This document shows, in pieces, positions 34,332 to 45,557 of a stretch of 64,000 nt of DNA. The notes beneath the pieces are model-generated. The model ran no database searches, was not told the DNA's origin, and worked only from the letters and a program-made list of their open reading frames with translations. Both the position numbers and the translations under genes were made by a program. This DNA is from Alopecurus myosuroides (Eukaryota > Streptophyta > Magnoliopsida > Poales > Poaceae), in NCBI GenBank assembly GCA_028641055.1, contig CM054063.1, forward strand, positions 46,625,920-46,689,919, read 5' to 3'. Numbering within the stretch: the first letter of the stretch is position 1; every line of letters starts with the position of its first letter.

Positions 34332-35215
34332 GTACAGCTGTGGGCGAGGCTGGTCATCGATGGCGGCATGCCCGGCCTCGGCCCAGATGTGGGCCCTTTG
34401 TGACTAGATCGGGCTGGCTAGGGTCCGTGGGTCGATTAGCTTCAAATGCTCCCGACATGGGAGCCCTTTCTTTGACCATGGTTGGTTAGGGCGCTGGATC
34501 CGTACCCCGGAAGCCACCTGGTGGCCCCGATATCGGCTTTGCTGGTTCGACTCGCGGGTGCATCCTGCTCGTTGAACCTCACTATTCGAGGTGTCGCTCG
34601 ACTGACCCCGTCATCTCTTGTTCTAGTAGGATGGTGGTGGCGGTGTTTGGCTCCAACCTCGACTTAAGATCCCATGCGTCGAGGCGTAGGCTTGGAAGGT
34701 GTACTATGCGGGTGTCTCCGGCAAGCCCATGGGGATGGTGAGTATCGGGTGGCTGGGGACCCTGGTGCTGGCGGCGTTTTGACTCTTTCGGCTCCTGTGT
34801 CGTGTTTTGGAAGTCCGACTCGGTGACGATGGGTGGTCCAAAATACCGGACAAGATGAAGGTTTTTCGGACGAAAGCCCAACGCTCTGGCGCTGAAGGCG
34901 GCGATGGCTATGGATGTCGTTACCCTCATGGGGGCATCGTTGTGGCTACCTTCGCTTGTCAGAGCTCCCGGTGGAAACCTTGTACTTCGGTCTCAACAAT
35001 GGTGGTGTGCGGAGTGGTTACCTCCTTGGGGCATTGTTGGGGAGCTACGGTTTCCATCGGTGTCATGCCAATGTCATTGATGGTAAGTTTGGTTCTCTTG
35101 TTTTTTTTTTGTTTATTCTTGATTTGCTTTGTAAGAGGGCCACCTCATCACTTTGTATCGGTTTGGTCGTCGGGTTTTATTTATAAAGCAGGACGAAAGC
35201 CTATTTCAAGATATA
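34332..35215 (+). mobile_element. LINE 3' end fragment
   Basis: A GC-rich stretch without a sustained frame runs into the sequence ttgtaagagggc...ctttgtatcgg...tttataaagcaggacgaaagcctatttc, which is the usual 3' untranslated end of grass LINEs. No reverse transcriptase domain is present, consistent with a 5'-truncated copy. The poly(A) tail is not preserved and no target duplication could be seen. Confidence 0.6.
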
Positions 35216-35694
35216 ATATATATGCCACGAAACATTGAATACAAAGAAAAGTTATGTCCTATAATTGACTTGCAAGAATCGGCGGAGCATTATTCAGAAG
35301 GTTTGGTTGTACAAGAATAAGGTGGAGATGCCATGCCACTTTCTCTATACTTAAACAACCAATCATGCTTTATATAATCAGGATGTATACTCGTAAACTG
35401 TATGAAGTTTTTTTGCGAAAACATAAATTATATGAATTTAGTCCAATTATGTATCTACGGTGCTTAGTAACAAATGAGCCATAAAAATACTTGTTATATT
35501 ATAGAGCGTATTGTTCCTAACAACACTCATAGCTGGAACTTCTCTGTGTGTCCATGTGTTAAGTACATATAATTTTCCTTTTTTGCATAAAGAGTATGTA
35601 TAGATTGTGAAGCGTGAAATCTGGGACTGTACTAGCACTTGAAGGAACCGTACACTCTAAAATACATGCAAAAGAGGGAACAGCACAAAACATG
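35216..35694. other. Intergenic, nothing recognised
   Basis: AT-rich sequence without sustained reading frames or recognisable repeats. It begins the non-transposon island around SLY1. Confidence 0.5.
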
Positions 35695-35848
35695 TACTCT
35701 CTCCGTTCACTCTTATAAGTCACATTGTTTATCATTTCAATTTTAACCACATACATAGTAAAATAAGTGAATCTATGTATAAAGGAGTCTAGATTCACTC
35801 TTTTAGATTGTATATGGTCAAAATTAAAATATCTTATAAAAGTGTAAA
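35695..35848. mobile_element. Stowaway-like MITE, diverged ends
   Basis: It starts tactctctccgttcactctt, close to the Stowaway end CTCCCTCCGT. The inner arms ataag...ttttaaccacatac and gtatatggtcaaaatt...cttat form an inverted repeat. The outer right end has decayed (aagtgtaaagacc). Confidence 0.55.
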
Positions 35849-36478
35849 GACCATAAAGAATTGGAACCAGGATGAAGCAAGGCTGCATTTAACACTAACA
35901 AGCTGCGGCAAGGACCTGCTCCCATCCTAACCACAGCCGGCTACAGCTGGTCAGCGTGCCTGCCGGGGACTGGCGAGGGTGACCAAGTTAAGAGTTGTTG
36001 TACCGAAAAATTGCACTAAGAAGGGAATGCAAATAGATTCCAATTCTTCCATATATCATAAGATAGGAAAATAACAAAGAAAAAAAATGAAATAAGACCC
36101 GCAACAACGTAGCTATTCAGTTACATGGGTAAGATTTAAAAAAATTCCTTTTATTCGGTAAATGCAAATATATTTGCCCCGACTATAGCTGCATTCAGGA
36201 TGAAATTTCTCTGTAGGATGAAACTATTGTCGAGGTTCCGAGGTATGGTTTACTTCTCTCCTACAAAAACAATATTTATTATACTGGTTTTACTTTCCTT
36301 CATGAATTATACTGAGACCAGTTTAAGTGCAGGGAATGAAAGCTAATGTTTGATTTATTATGAATGCCTGCAGCGATGAACTTTTTCATTTTAAGAGAAG
36401 GCTTTGATTTGGGAATGTTTCTTGTTTCATTCAGCACCTGTGATTTCTCGGATTCAACTGATTGCTTTTTCTATTACA
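35849..36478. other. Intergenic, nothing recognised
   Basis: No gene or clear repeat is seen between the MITE and the SINE. Confidence 0.5.
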
Positions 36479-36662
36479 ACAAGCTCTGCTATTTTTTTTA
36501 AAAAAAAAATCCTTGGGCTCTAGCACCCAAGACTTTTCTTTGCTAGAAAGAAGCCCACCCGGGTGAGGCACCAGAAATTCGCTCTGAACTCTCAGCATAG
36601 GGGTTTGTCACTACTCCCCTTGCCACTAGGCTATAGCCTAGTTCTCGACAAGCTCTGCTATT
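36479..36662 (-). mobile_element. tRNA-derived SINE with 15-bp target duplication
   Basis: The SINE body is 36494-36647. It is flanked by a perfect 15-bp direct repeat acaagctctgctatt at 36479-36493 and 36648-36662. On the minus strand it starts near an A box (tagcctagtgg, matching TRGYNNARNGG), has a B-box-like gttcagagc about 40 bases later, and ends in a T/A tract. About 154 bp without the duplication, it fits the Au-type or related SINEs of grasses. The perfect duplication implies a fairly recent insertion. Confidence 0.85.
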
Positions 36663-37509
36663 GGCCCGAAACAACATCTTAATCCAACATTCACGAGCAT
36701 ACACCAAATTTTAAGGATCGGGATCGATCTCTTCTGAAGCTATTTCCTTTGTTGTTTCCCTAATACGGTTCATGATATTTAGTTGAATCTGATTTGTGCA
36801 CCGAACCAATAGTAATTTTTTGCCCCAAGTGCGGATATTACTATTGTACCTGCTCCTTTCTTGCATCCGATTCTCTTATATTACGTTTAGTTGTGAGAAA
36901 ATGGTTCCTGCTGGCTGTTGCATACCGAATCACATGAAAACTGGCAAGATGGCTATCAAGATCATGTTCCATCTTCGAGGAACTCGAGGTGGATGTCCAC
37001 AGGTAGATGATGTCAGGGTCTCAGGGATCTCAAAGGTATCGGTGGGCATCATGTCGCCGCCTCCAAAGGTAGGCTGGGGGCGTGGATCTACCTAGCCAAG
37101 TTGCTGAAAGTCGATGTGAATGTGAACTATACCTATTATGTGTTTGTACAATCGCAAAATCCTAATTCATGTTTTGTTTTCCTTTCCGCCAAACACTGTC
37201 ATATGAGTTTCAGTTATTACAAAAGTAAAACAGGCTTTCTCTGCTGAAACAACAGGTTCTGCTACGGTGACGAAGAACTCCGTCGCTGCCATGTTTGTTG
37301 AGAACTATTGTCAGCAAATTGTACTGAACGTGTAAACAAGTATTCATTTTCTTATCAGGCCAACATACTTTCCTGTTGCTCCTTTCCAAATACAATACAC
37401 ATAGGACTCCAAGGTCCGAGCAATGCAAGTAACAGAATTACTGTCACAGCTTCCCTGACAATCAATGTGGTACACAAACTTTTGGATGAACTTGCAGGCT
37501 TGCAGTTGA
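36663..37509. other. Intergenic; small open stretches not accepted as genes
   Basis: A short open frame near 36910-37095 has no recognisable similarity. The region may include the 3' untranslated part of the transporter remnant. No repeats are recognised. Confidence 0.4.
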
Positions 37510-38235
37510 TCATGGAGCTTCAGAAGGAACTCCATGATAAGCCACAGAGGAGCAGTTTGAAGTGGAAGGAACACTGCTGTACTGACCATATCCAGCATAG
37601 ACCCACACCGTGATGAGAAGGATGACAAATCCATACCAAGCTTCTCATGTAGCTGCAAACGAAGAGTCATTACTAATTGCCATTAGTCACAATGACAGGG
37701 AAAAGTACGGAATTTTTGTAATAAAATCATCAACCAAGAACTCTGCTAAATACAGCTAGAAGTAAAATCCTGCCTACCTGAGCAAACAAAAACATATTGA
37801 GGAAAACAGAGACCACTGGGATGATAGGAACTCCATGAGAAGAAAAGCGATCCACAGAAACATAGACCTGGGTATGCGTGCCATACAAGATTAAAAGAAC
37901 CATTGTATTAATAGATGGGAACTGACATCTTGCATGACCGGTTTTGTTAAATACTTACATGACATTGGATGGTTTTGCAAACTGAAAGAACGAGACTGTA
38001 ATTCATGCAATAGCTAAAGAAGATGCAAATGATGGTGAAACTATGGACTATTTGGTTCATCTGCGATTTCAGTGACGATATAACGCTGCCTTTCTGATAA
38101 TACAAATTGGTAGAAGATGCACTTACCTGTCGAAACTGCAGAGCAAAAACAAATCATGTGTGTTGTTATCACCGTGTATCTCCTGTTGTGCCTTATTCAC
38201 TAGAGAACTTCTACCCTGGCGTGATGTTGTGCCCA
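37510..38235 (-). pseudogene. C-terminal remnant of a cationic amino-acid transporter (CAT family)
   Basis: CAT proteins are multi-pass permeases for basic amino acids. An exon at 37867-37778, bounded by cacccag-type acceptor and CAG|GTAGGC donor, encodes a GVPIIPVVSVFLNMFLFAQ block typical of the last membrane segments. The next exon starts at 37652 (LHE) and, after a single missing base within its first 12 nt, reads WYGFVILLITVWVYAGYGQ and SSVPSTSNCSSVAYHGV to a TGA at 37510-37512. Splice-like borders at 37959 and 38127 suggest earlier exons, one possibly reading GTTSRQGRSSLVNKAQQ. The frameshift and the absence of the N-terminal ten or so membrane segments before SLY1 indicate a gene fragment. 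A sequencing error at the shift cannot be excluded. Confidence 0.6.
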
Positions 38236-38994
38236 TCACCACGGTTTTTGAACTGGTTTTTGGATGTAACTAACTAAGTTATTTCTGGTGGACAAAGCTA
38301 TCATCAATCTGCAGTTGCTGCCTTGTCTAATATTTATGTACTGGTATTGGCCTTTTATTAGGTTTCTGTTAATAGCTGTTAGGTTGAACTGCTGGAAGCG
38401 GAGTTCAAAATCAGTGCCTACTCCTGTTCAATGAAATGAAACGCAAATTCTTTTGCGTTTTCTAGAAGAAGAAAAAACCAGTGCTTACCAGAATACCAGT
38501 ATTCAAAATCATATTCTGATAGATGTTCAGGTACAAATGTTCCAAACATTATGTATTCTGATGGATGTTCACATTAAACAAAAATGTTCCAAAGTTATCC
38601 AAATTTTCCTCTTATCAGTGAGGTACCCAGATTGGTAAACTAAATTTCAACACACGAATACCGTTAGAAGAGGATGAGGTATGGTAGGAAAATTATAAAT
38701 GGAATTTTATCATCGAAACGTGTCGCCTAGTTAGGCCTCAATGACAGCATGACAACATCAGGTTCCAAAACCAGTGGTCCCAGTATGAAAGTGCGCAACA
38801 CAGAACCTATCCAAATTCTAGCATCAAAATGCAAGTGGTCTTAGCAGGTATGAGAGGATATCAAGATCCAAGGATCAACAGCCAGAAACAGATAGATTTG
38901 CAGCCTGGATCAGAGTGTCTGGCAAGAGACTATTTACTGTAATCTGTAAAGCATGAATCACATCTTAACATCATGACGTCTGCGAAGAGCATAT
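38236..38994 (-). other. Spacer, probably including the SLY1 3' untranslated region
   Basis: No coding sequence is supported. The part adjoining 38994 should be the 3' untranslated region of SLY1. The missing 5' exons of the transporter are not found here. Confidence 0.45.
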
Positions 38995-40933
38995 TTACTG
39001 TGATGGTAGGTTGCTACCGCTGCTACCCAATCCTGCCTTCTGTCCTAATTCCACGAGTTGCTGAATAAATTCCACCCCGTTGAGAATCTCTGTTGCTCCA
39101 TATATGACATGCTTGGAAGGTTGTGAGCGCTGCCCTAGCTCGATTAAGCTCCTGTACTCGATGTAATTTCCACCACCAATCATGAAAACAATTGCTTCTC
39201 TGAAGGGTCCTCTGAACTGCCCACCAGTTCCTGATCTCGGGGCCCGTGGATCAAACAATAGGTAGTTATCCACCTCTGGATTTGGTTTCCCTTCCATCAG
39301 GGCTTCAACTATCCTAGTCAGAGCCAACTGCCTCCCATCCGATAAGAGATTCTTCATACCTGCCGTGACAGCACTAATGGACTGCCCGTAAAGCTTCTCC
39401 GCCCAATCAACAATGTTGCTCCTGCTTGCTGTGCTTGATGCAGCAGCAAACTGCGTGTTCAGCGACTTTATCCTCTTCACATACAGGAACGCAGACATAT
39501 CTACTTCGGACTCCCGCAGCGCGGCCTCAACCTGCTCGAGTTCAGATGACGGTGGCGCCTCAAATGACAGCAGGTAGGTGACAGCCAGCCGGAGCTTATC
39601 CTCCTTGGTGCCCTTCCCTCTGAGGAGGCTCAGCAGCATGTTCCGGTCCACGGTACCATTCGTAAGCATATCATTCTCGCACTCATAGTATCCATCCAGA
39701 GACCTCTCCTTGATCTGCGCAAGCAATGCAGTTGCAATATTTGTATGTTTATCGATCATCTTCTTCCGTTCTGTCAATTCTGGGAGTGAGTTGACCGCAT
39801 TCATCAGGTGCTTGGTGTTGCCAATAAGATCTGTTCCATCAAACTCAACCCCGTCTCTACCACCACCTGTGCGCTGGTTCACCTCATCTACATCCTGCTT
39901 GTACTTGGCGAGCTGCGCTTCGATTTCCTCGGCTACTTTGGGGAATGGCGACCAGCTGTTTGCCACCCAAAATGGGTCAGAGTCATCCAAATCGTACTTC
40001 TCCGTTGGCAACTTCAACTTGTTCAGTTTCAAGCTGAGCACGTCATGGACCAAGGGGCGGTAGCTCCAATCGTGTTGTATCCCCACTGACAACTCAAAAT
40101 TCCTGTCAAACAGGCATAGGACCGGGCGCTGGAATGATGAGGCGGGGCTGGACGCGGCCTCCGTGAAAAGGTTTGGCTTGGCTAGGAGGTGATCCCGAAG
40201 GCGGGCATCCAGCGCTGCCGCAACCATCTCGGCGGGCCCGCCTCGGGCGCACCTGATAATGGGCACGGCGCCTAGTGTGGCGGTGACACAGAAGAGGCCG
40301 AGCACGATGGCGTCGACGAGTGCAGTGATGTCCGCATCGGCGGCGGCAGGGTCGTTGAGGGCGACGTAGGCGCGCGGCTGGGCCAGTGAGAAGAGGCCGT
40401 CCTCGAGGCAGACGAAGTCGAGGTACTGGTCCGCGACACGCGCCACGCGGTGCGCCGAGCGAGACGCGGCAGTGGCGGAGGCGAGGCGCTCGAGGATGGG
40501 CCGGGGGACGGATGTAGAGAAGTTGATGTGGAAAGAGGCGTAGAGCCCTGCAGAAGCGTCGGCGGCGATGCGGTCGGCATTGGCGGGCGTGGGGCGGACG
40601 AGGTAGACCGCGGGCGTGCCAGCGACCTGCTGCCGCGACTTGTCGATGTTGAGGTGGAGGGTAACGCCGTGCTTGCGGAGGTCACCAACGAGGAGCACCG
40701 GCGAGAGGAGGGACATGCAAGCGCCGTCCATCACCAGGATCTTGTAGGCCTCCTCCTCCCCCTCGCCGCCACCGTCCGGCGACGACTGCTGCTGGTTCAG
40801 GTGAAGCATCCGCGTGATCAAATCTGGATCAGAAACTAGAGTTGTTACAGGCACCCATAGAGATCGGCAGGGAGAAGAAAGGCGGGATGGACTCGAGCTT
40901 ACCGAGCTGCTTCTTGCGGAGGCTGAGCGCCAT
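38995..40933 (-). CDS. SLY1: SLY1-type Sec1/Munc18 protein, complete, two exons
   Basis: SLY1 binds Sed5/SYP3-type syntaxins and promotes assembly of SNARE complexes for ER-Golgi transport on the cytosolic face of Golgi and ER membranes. Exon 1 is 40933-40903 (MALSLRKKQL). A 79-base intron (40902-40824, GT-AG) follows, then exon 2 runs 40823-38995. The split GAT codon gives MALSLRKKQL-DLITRMLHL, the usual start of plant SLY1, which is why this start is chosen over the ATG at 40854 inside the intron. The 619-residue product has the usual length. The Sec1 domain covers most of it, with CLFDRNFELSVG near residue 250 and the C-terminal FMIGGGNYIEYRSL block. An acidic insert (DGGGEGEEE) near residue 28 and Ala-rich stretches are monocot-like. 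No stops or frameshifts. This is the only intact host gene in the window. Confidence 0.93.
40824..40902 (-). other. SLY1: SLY1 intron 1 (79 bp)
   Basis: The donor is CTCG|GTAAGC and the acceptor is GATCCAG|ATTTG on the minus strand. The joined frame restores the conserved N terminus. The intron has no in-frame stop in part of its length, which would give a longer false start if retained. Confidence 0.85.
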
Positions 40934-41154
40934 GGCGGTGCTCCGGCGACCGTCGGGCGGATCGGGTCTGGGAGGAGAGGGGGGACAAAGGGAAGTCACA
41001 AGAGTTTTTTTTTTTTTTTTTTTTTTGACTTGGGGAACAGCCGAAGCCGAACAGAAGAACTTCTTTTTAGAGCATTGGGATTTGGGAACAGGAGAACTAC
41101 CGGCAGGAGTTGAGAAAATCAGGTTGTTTCGTTAGAGCGTCTCTTCAGAACATA
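40934..41154 (-). promoter_or_regulatory. SLY1 upstream region
   Basis: This should hold the 5' untranslated region and core promoter. A 21-base T run (A run on the gene strand) at about 41006-41026 stands out. No clear TATA box was found. Confidence 0.4.
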
Positions 41155-41501
41155 GTTTAAAAAACCGAACCGGCGTGGCTGCCGGTTCAGCTTTTCACTG
41201 TTCGGACCGTCGGTTCATTGGTTTATTTGCGATAAAAAACCGAAATATTTAGGCTAATTTTTGAAAAAAATGACCTCGCAACAAATGAGTACAAATAATA
41301 TTTGATACAATGCACTAAATTGTTATAAATTGGCGCTAGCATAGATTGTTATGGAGCTTGTAGAGGAGCTTTAGTATGCACCATTTTTTACTTATTTTTC
41401 TGCTTTTTTTACTGAAAGACCAATGCTTGTTAAAGAAATAGACAAGGCTTCGGTTCTCGGTTTTTCCGGTCGGACCGTCAGTCCGATTCGGTTTTTAAAA
41501 C
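41155..41501. mobile_element. MITE with gttt(t)aaaaaccgaa ends and TA duplication
   Basis: The left end gtttaaaaaaccgaaccgg and right end ccgattcggtttttaaaac are inverted repeats. TA flanks both sides (41153-41154 and 41502-41503). Inner cggttc/gaaccg words add more dyad symmetry. At 347 bp without coding capacity it is a MITE, possibly Tc1/mariner-type by its TA. The family is not named. Confidence 0.6.
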
Positions 41502-41757
41502 TAGGCTCCGGAGCCCCTAAACTTAAATTTGAAAACCCCTTTTTGAGTTCGTGTTTTTCCTAATTCTATTGGCCGCAGAGGTGGATGATCGTAGCAGAAC
41601 TTCTAAACACGAACCGTAAATTGCCGGTTTCATTGATTTGTCGGGAATACAGACAAACGGACTCGATGTTCATCGCCGCACCCTACACCACCTATGACCA
41701 AAATGCCCGACTTCTTCTTCTTCGTCGGGGGTTCTTCTTCCCTTCGTCGTGTCGTCT

Positions 41758-42401
41758 TTAGTCCTCGCTGGAGTCGTCATCGTCGTTGTCAGAGCAGCTA
41801 GAGGAGGCGTCTTGCTGCACGAACTGGGACGCCGCAATGGCGTCCCACTCCTGCTTCTTCTCTTGTGTCTCCTCGTCCGCGCGGAGGGCGCGCTTTAGCT
41901 GGCGCTCGTTGTAGTCGTCGACGTGGCGCTGGTAGCGGCAGCGCCGAGTCGCCTGCCTCCGCTCGTGACGGATGTCCTCTGGCTTCCGAGCTAGAGGAGG
42001 TCCTCCTTGGTCTCCACGATGGCTATAGGGCCCTTCTCGTCGCAGGAGTTGTACTCCCGGTGGGCTGCAACACCATCGCCGGTGACTGCGGGGGTGTCTA
42101 CCCTGGCAGTGCCCGGTTCCAGGCCCGCCCAAGGCGGTGGAGGGGCCTCGCGGTTGCCGGCCTGGCCGTCGTGGATGAGGACGTGCTCGTCGATGCGAGG
42201 CACAACCTCCGTGGGGAGGGTGGCGAGCCATTTCAGTCGTTGGCGGAGGCGAAGAGGTAGTTGTGCGGCTCCATTGTGGAAATCCGGTGGCGGGGGGGCT
42301 AAATCGCTCGCCAAAGCTAAGGAGGACGGTGATCGATTGTGGCGGAGGCGACTAGGGTTCGAGGAGGGATTGATCTGAGAACGGATCGGGAGCCCGTACA
42401 T
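41758..42401 (-). pseudogene. Frameshifted reading frame of unknown function
   Basis: The front frame from 42401 (MYGLPIRSQ) runs through LKWLATLPTEVVPRIDEH and ends KEDLL at 41991. The other frame continues LARKPEDIRHERRQATRR and ends in an acidic SSSCSDNDDDDSSED at 41758. Inserting one base near 41995 would join them. The combined product would be about 210 residues, basic in the middle and acidic at the end. I have the impression of similar hypothetical proteins in grasses but cannot assign a family. It may belong to a transposon. Confidence 0.4.
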
Positions 42402-43638
42402 ATAGCGGCTGGAGGGGGATTCATGGGACCTGTAAGACGTTTTCGGGCCGGGCCAGGGATTCAGTCGCTGCTAGGACGCAGAAACTGAGCCCAACACCTA
42501 AAGTCGTCAGAACTTTACAGTTCTGGCCCTTTTACGGGCCCTGCTAGATATACTCTTAGAATAGTCGTCATCATGGCCGCTGATTTACTTCTTATTAAGT
42601 CGCGTGGTACTCGGTGGCATTTGGAAAAAATCTCATACAATGCCAAGATTTGGTGCCAAAGTTATACAAAACACCTAAATCAAACATCTTTTGCAGTTAG
42701 ACTATTTTTTTGTCTAATAAGTTGCACCTAGACCAAAGTATTGATTTAGAGGCTTTTTTATGTGGATTTAGAGTTTTAAGGGTCAACCCAGCGCTCCCAA
42801 AATTGGACCAAAATCAGACCGCTTTTGATCCGTTTGGGGCAGTTCGTGAACAAGTTTTTTCCCGTCACTACACTTGGGTGGACATATCCCAACGCCCCCT
42901 CTATTTTGGGCCCCATTTTTTTTTCCTTTTCTCTTCTCTATTTGAACAAAAATGACAAGATCGATAGCAAATAATTTTCTCTTTTCTATATCAGATCATC
43001 GCTCCATCGGCAAAGCGAACGTACCGAGATGATGAAACACATACGGGGTCGGCCGTCGTCGTTGCGGGCATTTCATCGAACAGTTGCCAGCATTAGGACA
43101 TGTTCTCGTCTAGTACCAGCGGTGGCATCTTGCTGTGGAGAAGCGAGGTGTTTCCGGACCCAGGGGTACCCTCAAGGGCCAAGGGAGTGACGTTGAGGTC
43201 GAGGGCAGGCCGCACGGTCAGAAGGTTGAGATGTTATCTCCCGTGACATGTTCCGCGAGCGGCCGAGTTGAACTTGTCAGCCCTAACGAAGGTTCGGTGG
43301 GGAAGAAGTATGGTGGCAACGCCGACGACACGCTGGCAACCCGAAGTAGGTGGTATGGCCGCAGAACCCACAAAAATCGAGGAGGCCACCGCGACGGCGA
43401 GACGGAGGGACGTCGAGGGCATGATCACGCACACAGTCTCCACCTGCATCATTATGACGCCCATGGCTCCTTCGGTGGCCATGGCATCACCGTTGGTGCC
43501 GTCAAGGGCCTGGGACTGGGTCATGAAAGGGCGGCGGAGGCCTCTTCGTCCGCCACATTTTTATTTTTCCTTGCCTGTTGTTTCTACCACTTAAGGGACT
43601 CCGGCTTGGGCTTCGACATCGGCTTTGGGGTATGCTTT
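42402..43638. other. Intergenic, unassigned; one long GC-rich open stretch
   Basis: The stretch 43135-43722 is open for 195 codons on the plus strand, but it runs into the LTR at 43639 and has no recognisable domain, so it is not called a gene. The rest holds nothing I recognise. Confidence 0.45.
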
Positions 43639-44182
43639 TGTCGAGACATCGTAGTAGAGTTCATAGAAGGGAGTGCCATGAGACTACTGGTAGATTCGTG
43701 GGGGGATGTGGTAGTACGATAAACGAGAATACCAAGTTTACCTAGGTTTGGTACGACGCAACTAGGCGGCGTTTCTACTCCTGCAATCTCACTAAATCAG
43801 GGTTGAAGCCTGAAGTATACAAAGTACAATATGAGTATGGTTTCGCTAACTTGGCGAGGATCACCTTCTCGGCGAGTTGGCTTCTAGGTAATTGTCTCTT
43901 TCTTCTCTCCCGTCCGGCTTTATATAGATAGCCGGGTTAGGGCTTACAGAAAGGAAACCTAGAAGACTACAGAAAGTATCTAACTTGGAAAGTAAGGAAT
44001 CCGTCTTCTCCTCCAAGCCGCACCATAATGGGTCGTTGTCCGGGTTCTTCTAGAATCCGGCTTCCTGCGCATCAGCTTACTGGGTCACCTAATGGACTAT
44101 GATCCATTACCAACAGGTCACCCTGGTAATCCGGCTCTTTAGGCCAATGCCGGACATACCCCTATTCGGTATATATCCGACA
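43639..44182 (-). repeat. 3' LTR of element E (minus strand)
   Basis: On the plus strand it reads TGTCGAGACATCG ... ATATCCGACA, followed by the reversed polypurine tract gtagcccccaagaagg. It is 544 bp, the same family as A, C and D. The internal region extends to the right, so this is the 3' LTR of a minus-strand copy. Confidence 0.85.
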
Positions 44183-44440
44183 GTAGCCCCCAAGAAGGAT
44201 TAAGACTTCATTCTGCCACCTTTCATCGATCAGCATTCCTTTCCGAGAAATGTTGGCGTCTTGTCTTGATTCTTCTTTTTCTGAAAACTTATAACCCATA
44301 ACTCGGATTTTACCAAAGTCCGGCTTTTTATTCCACGAGCCATCGCGGAGAAGGAACCTCGTGACATCAGCGATGAAATCGTGCTGATGTCACAAACATT
44401 TGGATTCAGTCAAAACCCTGAAACGTAATATCTGACATAT
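44183..44440 (-). mobile_element. Element E, 3' internal stub before the insertion of D
   Basis: It matches the corresponding part of element C (45558-45813) up to the word tctgaca. The sequence is then broken by element D. It would have carried the upstream region of the convergent gene. Element E resumes at 60297. Confidence 0.75.
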
Positions 44441-44986
44441 TGTCGGATATATACTAATTAGGGGTATATCTGATGGTGTTTTAAAGAGCCGGATTACCAG
44501 GGTGGCCTGAATGGTAATGGATCATGATCCATTAGGCGGCCCAGTAAGCTCACGCATAGAAGCCGGATTCTAGAAGAACCCGGACCATAGCCCACGTGGT
44601 ACGGCTTGGAGTAGAAGGCAGATTCCTGCTTTCCAAGTTAGAAACTTACCGTAATCTTCTAGGTTTCCTTTCTGTAAGCCCTAACCCGGCTATCTATATA
44701 AAGCCCGACGGGAGAGAAGAAAGACACGGACAATTAGCTAGAAGACAACTCGCCGAGAAGTTAATCCTCGTCGAGTAGCTAAACCAACTCACATTATACT
44801 TTGTATACTTCAGGCTTCAGCCCTGATTTAGTGAGATCGCAGGAGTAGGAACGCCGCCTAGTTGCGACGTACCGAACCTGGGTAAAACTTTGGTGTCCAT
44901 GGTTGTCATACTACCACGTTCCCCCCACGTCTCTATCAGTAGTCTCATGGCACCCCGTCTACGAACTCTACTATGATGTCTCGATA
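44441..44986 (+). repeat. 5' LTR of element D
   Basis: It starts TGTCGGATATATAC and ends GATGTCTCGATA, with a single change from the CA end. It is 546 bp with a TATA-like ctatctatataaagcc near 44690. Confidence 0.85.
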
Positions 44987-44998
44987 GTTGGCGCCCAC
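44987..44998 (+). other. Primer binding site remnant of element D
   Basis: gttggcgcccac directly follows the LTR and matches the site in element C. The rest of D's leader is missing because C begins here. The primer tRNA is not assigned. Confidence 0.7.
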
Positions 44999-45557
44999 TG
45001 TCGAGACATCATAGTAGTTTTCATAGACTGGGGTGCCATGAGACTACGGTAGAGACGTGGGGTAACGGGATAGCGTAGTAACACAGAACACGGGATTTTA
45101 CCCAGGTTCGGTACGTCGCGACAGTACGGCGTACCTACTCCTGCACTTCTCACTAATTGGGACTAAAGCCCGTATAACAGGGTTACAGTGTGAGGGAATA
45201 GATCTAGCTACTCGACGAGGATGAGCTTCTCGGCGAGTTGCGTAGAGCTTTAGCTGGTGAAACTTGAACCTATCTAATCTATCTCCCGTCCGGCTTTATA
45301 TAATAGCCGGATTAGGGCTTACAGAACAAGAAACCTAGAAGACTACGTTTAACTTGTAACTTGGAAAGTAAGGAATCCGTCTTCTCCTCCAAGCCAGATC
45401 ACGTGGGCCGTGATCCGGGTTCTTCTAGAGTCCGGCTTCTGCGCGTCGGACTACTGGGCCGCCCAATGAACCCAAGCCCATTACCATGTAGGCCACCCTG
45501 GTAGTCCGGCTCTTTTGTCTACCATCTTCTATACCCCTATTCAGTATATATCCGACA
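44999..45557 (-). repeat. 3' LTR of element C
   Basis: TGTCGAGACATCATAG ... TATATCCGACA on the plus strand, with the reversed polypurine tract gtagcccccagg following. It forms a large inverted repeat with the LTR of D at 44441-44986, separated by only 12 bases. Confidence 0.9.

Noticed and set aside
34807..35238. 143-codon open frame
   Set aside because: Lies in the 3' untranslated region of a LINE fragment.
36796..37095. 99-codon open frame beside the transporter remnant
   Set aside because: No similarity that I recognise; could be part of a transporter 3' region.
39710..40063. Plus-strand open frames inside SLY1
   Set aside because: Shadows of the Sec1 coding region.
43135..43722. 195-codon plus-strand open frame
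   Set aside because: It runs into the LTR of element E, has no recognisable domain and looks like a chance open frame in GC-rich sequence.
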